Shown here: one piece after another, positions 60,182-64,000 of the stretch
Numbering within the stretch: the stretch's first letter is position 1
How the letters are laid out: every line of letters begins with the position of its first letter
Assembly (NCBI RefSeq): GCF_037042795.1
Contig: NC_089672.1
Coordinates: 186,001-250,000 of the forward strand
From: Molothrus aeneus
Lineage: Eukaryota > Chordata > Aves > Passeriformes > Icteridae
Direction: 5' to 3'
Length of the DNA: 64,000 nucleotides
The notes under the pieces: generated by a model
What the model saw: only the letters and a program-made list of their open reading frames with translations
What the model was told of the DNA's origin: nothing
The model's database searches: none
Position numbers and translations under genes: made by a program

Positions 60182-62518
60182 ACCTATTTTTAAATACAAA
60201 ATACCTATCTGTAAGTAAATGTCCATCTTCAGCATATTATGGAATATTTCCATAGATCAGGCAATAGTCTTTGGAGTTTTATGATTGCTAGTGCAAGCTG
60301 CATTACCAGTTGAATTTGCAAGACAGTGGGCACAAGAAATCCACATGTTTTCTAAAGTGTGTTAGGGACAAATTCTTACCACACTTGCTAGACAGACCAT
60401 CTAGTTCAACTGGACACCCAGCTGTATCTGGTACTCATGACCAAGAGAAGAATGTTTGGGGACATGTCATGTTCATTGTAACGACCATGAAATTGTGGCA
60501 TTCGAGGTTCTGAGAGACATGACAAAGATAAATGGCAGACTGCAGCCCCTTCAAGAGAATGACTTTGGGTGATTCAAGTGAAGTAAGATTCTGTGAGAGT
60601 TAGCTCTGAAGGACAAAGGAGCTCAAAAGAGCTGGCAGTTTGTTAAGGACTTCCTCCAAGCACGAGAACAGTCTGCCCCAGCAATCAGAGGAGTAAGTAA
60701 ATGTGTTGGGAGACAAACTTGGTAAACATAGAACTTGTGAATGAATACAAAAAAACTATACATGGGATGGAAACAAGGACAGACTACTGAAGTGGAATAT
60801 AGGAATACTTCCTCAGCATGCAGAGATGGTATGAGGAAATCCAAAGGTCAACTAGAGTTGACACTGCCAAGGGACTTCAAAAGCTTTCCTAGTCTTACTT
60901 TCCACCAAGGAAGTCCTTTCTTTCCACCAAATCAGTTTCACCAAGCTCAGGTCTCTGAGCTTTGAGACAGGATTCAGAGACAAGATCAAGTCAAAAATCT
61001 CTTGAGAACTCTCAGCCCACCTGAGTTCATGGGATCCAGTGGGCTGTGTGGGAGGGGGCTGAAAGCTGGCTGATGTTACTGAACAGACACTCCATCAGCT
61101 TTAAAAGGTCCTGGAGATCAGTGAAGACCATGCCTGCATTCCAGGGGCACTTTAAGCAGCAGGAGGCTCCGTTTAACCTCTCACTCTCCAGCTACCAAGG
61201 CAGAAGGAAAATACCATTAAGAGTCTTGCTTTTCACCTGAGATGGGTCCTGTCATGCTTCCCTGGCTTAAATAAACTTACCACTAGTCAATAAGCTACAT
61301 GGTCCTGAACAAGTCATCCCTGTTTTCCCTGAGGGTAGAGCTCCAGCCATGGAATCCACAGATATCTGGGGCTGCAGCATTTTTCATTTGATCCCAGATG
61401 ACTTAAAGCTGATTTTAGCATATCCTCTGATCATGACCTGAGACTTTGAATAGCTTTGCAAGATTTTTTTATTTTATGCATGTCCACTGGGAGCTTACAG
61501 TACTGGACATTAGTGCTGGCAGCTGCATGATATCTGCATGGCAGCCTCAGTCTGTGTGTGGTTCTAGACCTTGTCTGTGCCTTTTCCCTGGAACATTTGG
61601 TGCAGACAATTTGCAAAGAATTTAACCAAAAGAATTAGCATGCTTCTATTTACACAAGAACTGTCATTTTCAGGGATATACAGCATGGCTGACTTAGCTC
61701 CAGTCTTTATGGAATTAAGTTCCTTTCCCAAAGCAGACATGTCCTACAAACTGAGCCAAACACTGGTCTTGAAAAGTGAGAGTCAGAGTAAGTACTTATT
61801 ATGTGTCTAAAAAAACAACAATTACTTAAGTACTTATTCTGATACAGATATCCATTACAGAAAATTTCATTTTAGAATATTAAAACCTATTTAACCTATA
61901 AGAAACTGTGAACATGCTTTTATAATGAAAATGTTGGGCAACTTTAATTATAGGAATTGCTGTCCTGTGCTTCTCCAATGAATGTGTGGTACCAGCATAG
62001 TGAGTGATGTGACCTATTTAAGGGGAGTGTTTTAGAAATAACGTACCTCAGAAAGTTGCATACACTGAAGAATCAGCAGGTCACGGTGTGTTCTCTATAC
62101 ATGTTCTAATTAGAGCCCATACTTCTCAGAATCATTAACATGAGGAAAATTAACAGTTTTATCCTAACAGTGTTGGGAGGTTTCTGATTGTGATTTAATT
62201 TACCATCAAGTAAATCTGTGGTAATACCAGGATGGATGTGATTCTAGCAATTTATTATTTCAATAAAAAGTAAACTCCACCTACACCAACTTCACAGTTC
62301 TTGTGACTTTTAGAAATTAATTACAAGAGTTATCTGTACCCTATGAGCTTGTCAACTTGCTGATATAACTAGAATCTATTTTGGGTGCATGCCATTAAGA
62401 TACTATAAATGCCATACTTTCTGATTAGTACTATTGTTAGGTCAGTATTTCTAAGGGGACATGGCCTAAAAGTCACTATGACTTTGACAAATTAAATATT
62501 TTTCCATAGCTGAGCTCT

Positions 62519-62553
<35 letters not shown>

Positions 62554-64000
62554 AAAAAAAACCTAAAAAAAACTCCACCAAAAAAACCCCACACAAAAAA
62601 CCAAACAAAAGAAAAACAAATGAAAAAACAAACAAAAAAACCCACAAAAGCAAAAAGCCACCACCTCACAAAGAAAACTCCAGCCAAAACCAACCCACTT
62701 TGTTTGAAGACTTTCTGCTTCTGAGAGCATCATTTGGATGGACTCAGACTCCGGAGCATTCACAGTTGTTCCATAGCATGACAGTGGCATTTTGATCCAT
62801 TGTCATAAGCATTCATCAGCAAAAAAAGAAACAGATGCTCTAGAGTGAAGACAGCACCACAGGTAATCGCTGTCTCATTTCTAGCTTTATTGCTCTATCA
62901 GTGTCCTGGACAAGAAGGCAGTTTCTAGATGCTCACACCATGTAGGTCAGTTAATATACTATCTTGTCTGCTTCTGGTAGCAGACCTGTATCAAGCAGAA
63001 AGTTGTACCTGAGGACTCCAGAGGTCCATTCTATCACCATCTCTATGATTTTCAGCATTACAGTTATTCTTATTAATTGGGAAATATATCCAGGACTCTG
63101 TGTAAGTTAGGTTCTGCTGGAGTTGATTCAGTTGAAACCTATTTTTTAACTTGTTTCTGAACTGATGAAGTTATTTCTCAGATAACTCATTCTTTCCAGC
63201 ATGGGGGAGCTGGCAAGGACAAGCAACCTTAAGAGGAATAGGGCTTCCTTTTTCAACAGCAGCATGGATTTATGTCACACTCAGCTAACCAATGTCACAT
63301 GCTTTCCCAGTTGCCAGACCATTTCTGTGGGTCTTACAGATCCATTTCTGAGTATTTTATTAAGGTCCTACTCTCTCTTGTGGCAGCTCACACCTCCTGT
63401 GACATCATCACCCTGAGCCAGAAACTTCTATATTAATGCCACTGGGTGACTGAGCAGTGGCCAAGCCATGTATTTTCAAGCACTTGTTAGCTGGAAATTA
63501 CAAGAATAAAGAAAATACATCTGCTAACCTGTTTTCAGGCAACATACAATGTGAAGCCAGTGGTTCATCCCTGGAAACTAATAGTTGCATGTAATCCTAA
63601 CCCAAAATTAGTCGGGGTGTGGTCTCCACGCATCCCATGTCTGAGGGTCTTTAACAACATGACAGTGATGTTGATTACCACCATCAATGTTTTCAGAGGT
63701 TCTAACTCAGCAGGGGATTTCTTATGGAGCATTTTTTTCCTCCTTTGTGAGGACTGAATCATAATTTTTTCCCTGAGGAAAGAGAGCCATCAATCTTCCT
63801 CCAACTGTAAGGAAAGACATCATGTTGTGACAGTTTTGAGGAACCAACCAGCTACACAGTCTAGACCTCGTCTTTACTCTGGCATCTAGTGCAGTTTCAG
63901 AAGGTTTTCAGGTTGTTATTAAATTCAGTTCATCTAGTATCCTCATCTTCAAGGATTTACAATAATTTCAGTGTGAAAATTCACAGGGTAAAATACTTGC
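60182..64000. other. Upstream intergenic region, no gene supported
   Basis: Apart from the A-rich tract (62519-62700) I see no exon, RNA gene or transposon I can name. An upstream neighbour of RANBP3 may lie further right. Confidence 0.5.
62519..62700. repeat. A-rich low-complexity tract
   Basis: About 32 consecutive A followed by degenerate A-runs separated by CC, CTC and CAC. Minus-strand open frames across it (Phe/Trp-rich) are composition artefacts. Confidence 0.9.

Noticed and set aside
62466..62790. Phe/Trp-rich minus-strand frames
   Set aside because: Artefact of the poly(A) tract.
1..64000. tRNA, rRNA, CRISPR or bacterial features
   Set aside because: None seen; the sequence is avian genomic DNA.

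Overview
This window is vertebrate nuclear DNA, almost certainly from a bird. It has a multi-exon gene with GT-AG introns, a CpG-island promoter, several CR1 LINEs (the dominant avian LINE) and avian-type LTR elements. I cannot name the species; the LTR families suggest a passerine or other neoavian, which is inference. There is no microbial content.

One host gene occupies nearly everything. RANBP3 (Ran-binding protein 3) runs on the minus strand from its start codon at 58633 to beyond the left edge. I place 15 coding exons, all with GT-AG borders and consistent reading phase. They encode about 459 residues: acidic N-terminus, basic NLS, a 24-residue cassette exon, two FG motifs and the first half of the Ran-binding domain. 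The last exons lie outside. Exon 1 sits in a CpG island (about 58200-59080) with ETS, YY1, ZNF143-like and NRF1-like motifs.

The introns hold a stack of retroelements. Intron 9 (13.8 kb) carries a roughly 10-kb gammaretrovirus-like provirus (9282-19411) on the plus strand, inserted into an old CR1. Its LTRs differ at 4 of 424 aligned positions, yet gag, pro, pol and env hold many stops and frameshifts. Intron 1 (14.9 kb) carries an internally deleted ERVL-type provirus (51453-54476, exact 5-bp duplication) inside another CR1, a solo LTR with an exact 5-bp duplication (44858-45521), and a plus-strand CR1. Other solo LTRs lie at 57-986 (itself interrupted), 3491-3760 and 21323-21900.

Upstream of the gene (59087-64000) I see one minus-strand CR1, a long A-rich tract and no supported gene. 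The most notable observations are: (1) the provirus with young LTRs and a wrecked body; (2) two inverted CR1 copies flanking the RANBP3 promoter that share a tract identical apart from one indel, while their flanks are strongly diverged; (3) a sense-oriented LTR with a poly(A) signal starting 29 bp after the exon 14 splice donor; (4) a perfect 18-bp intronic hairpin.
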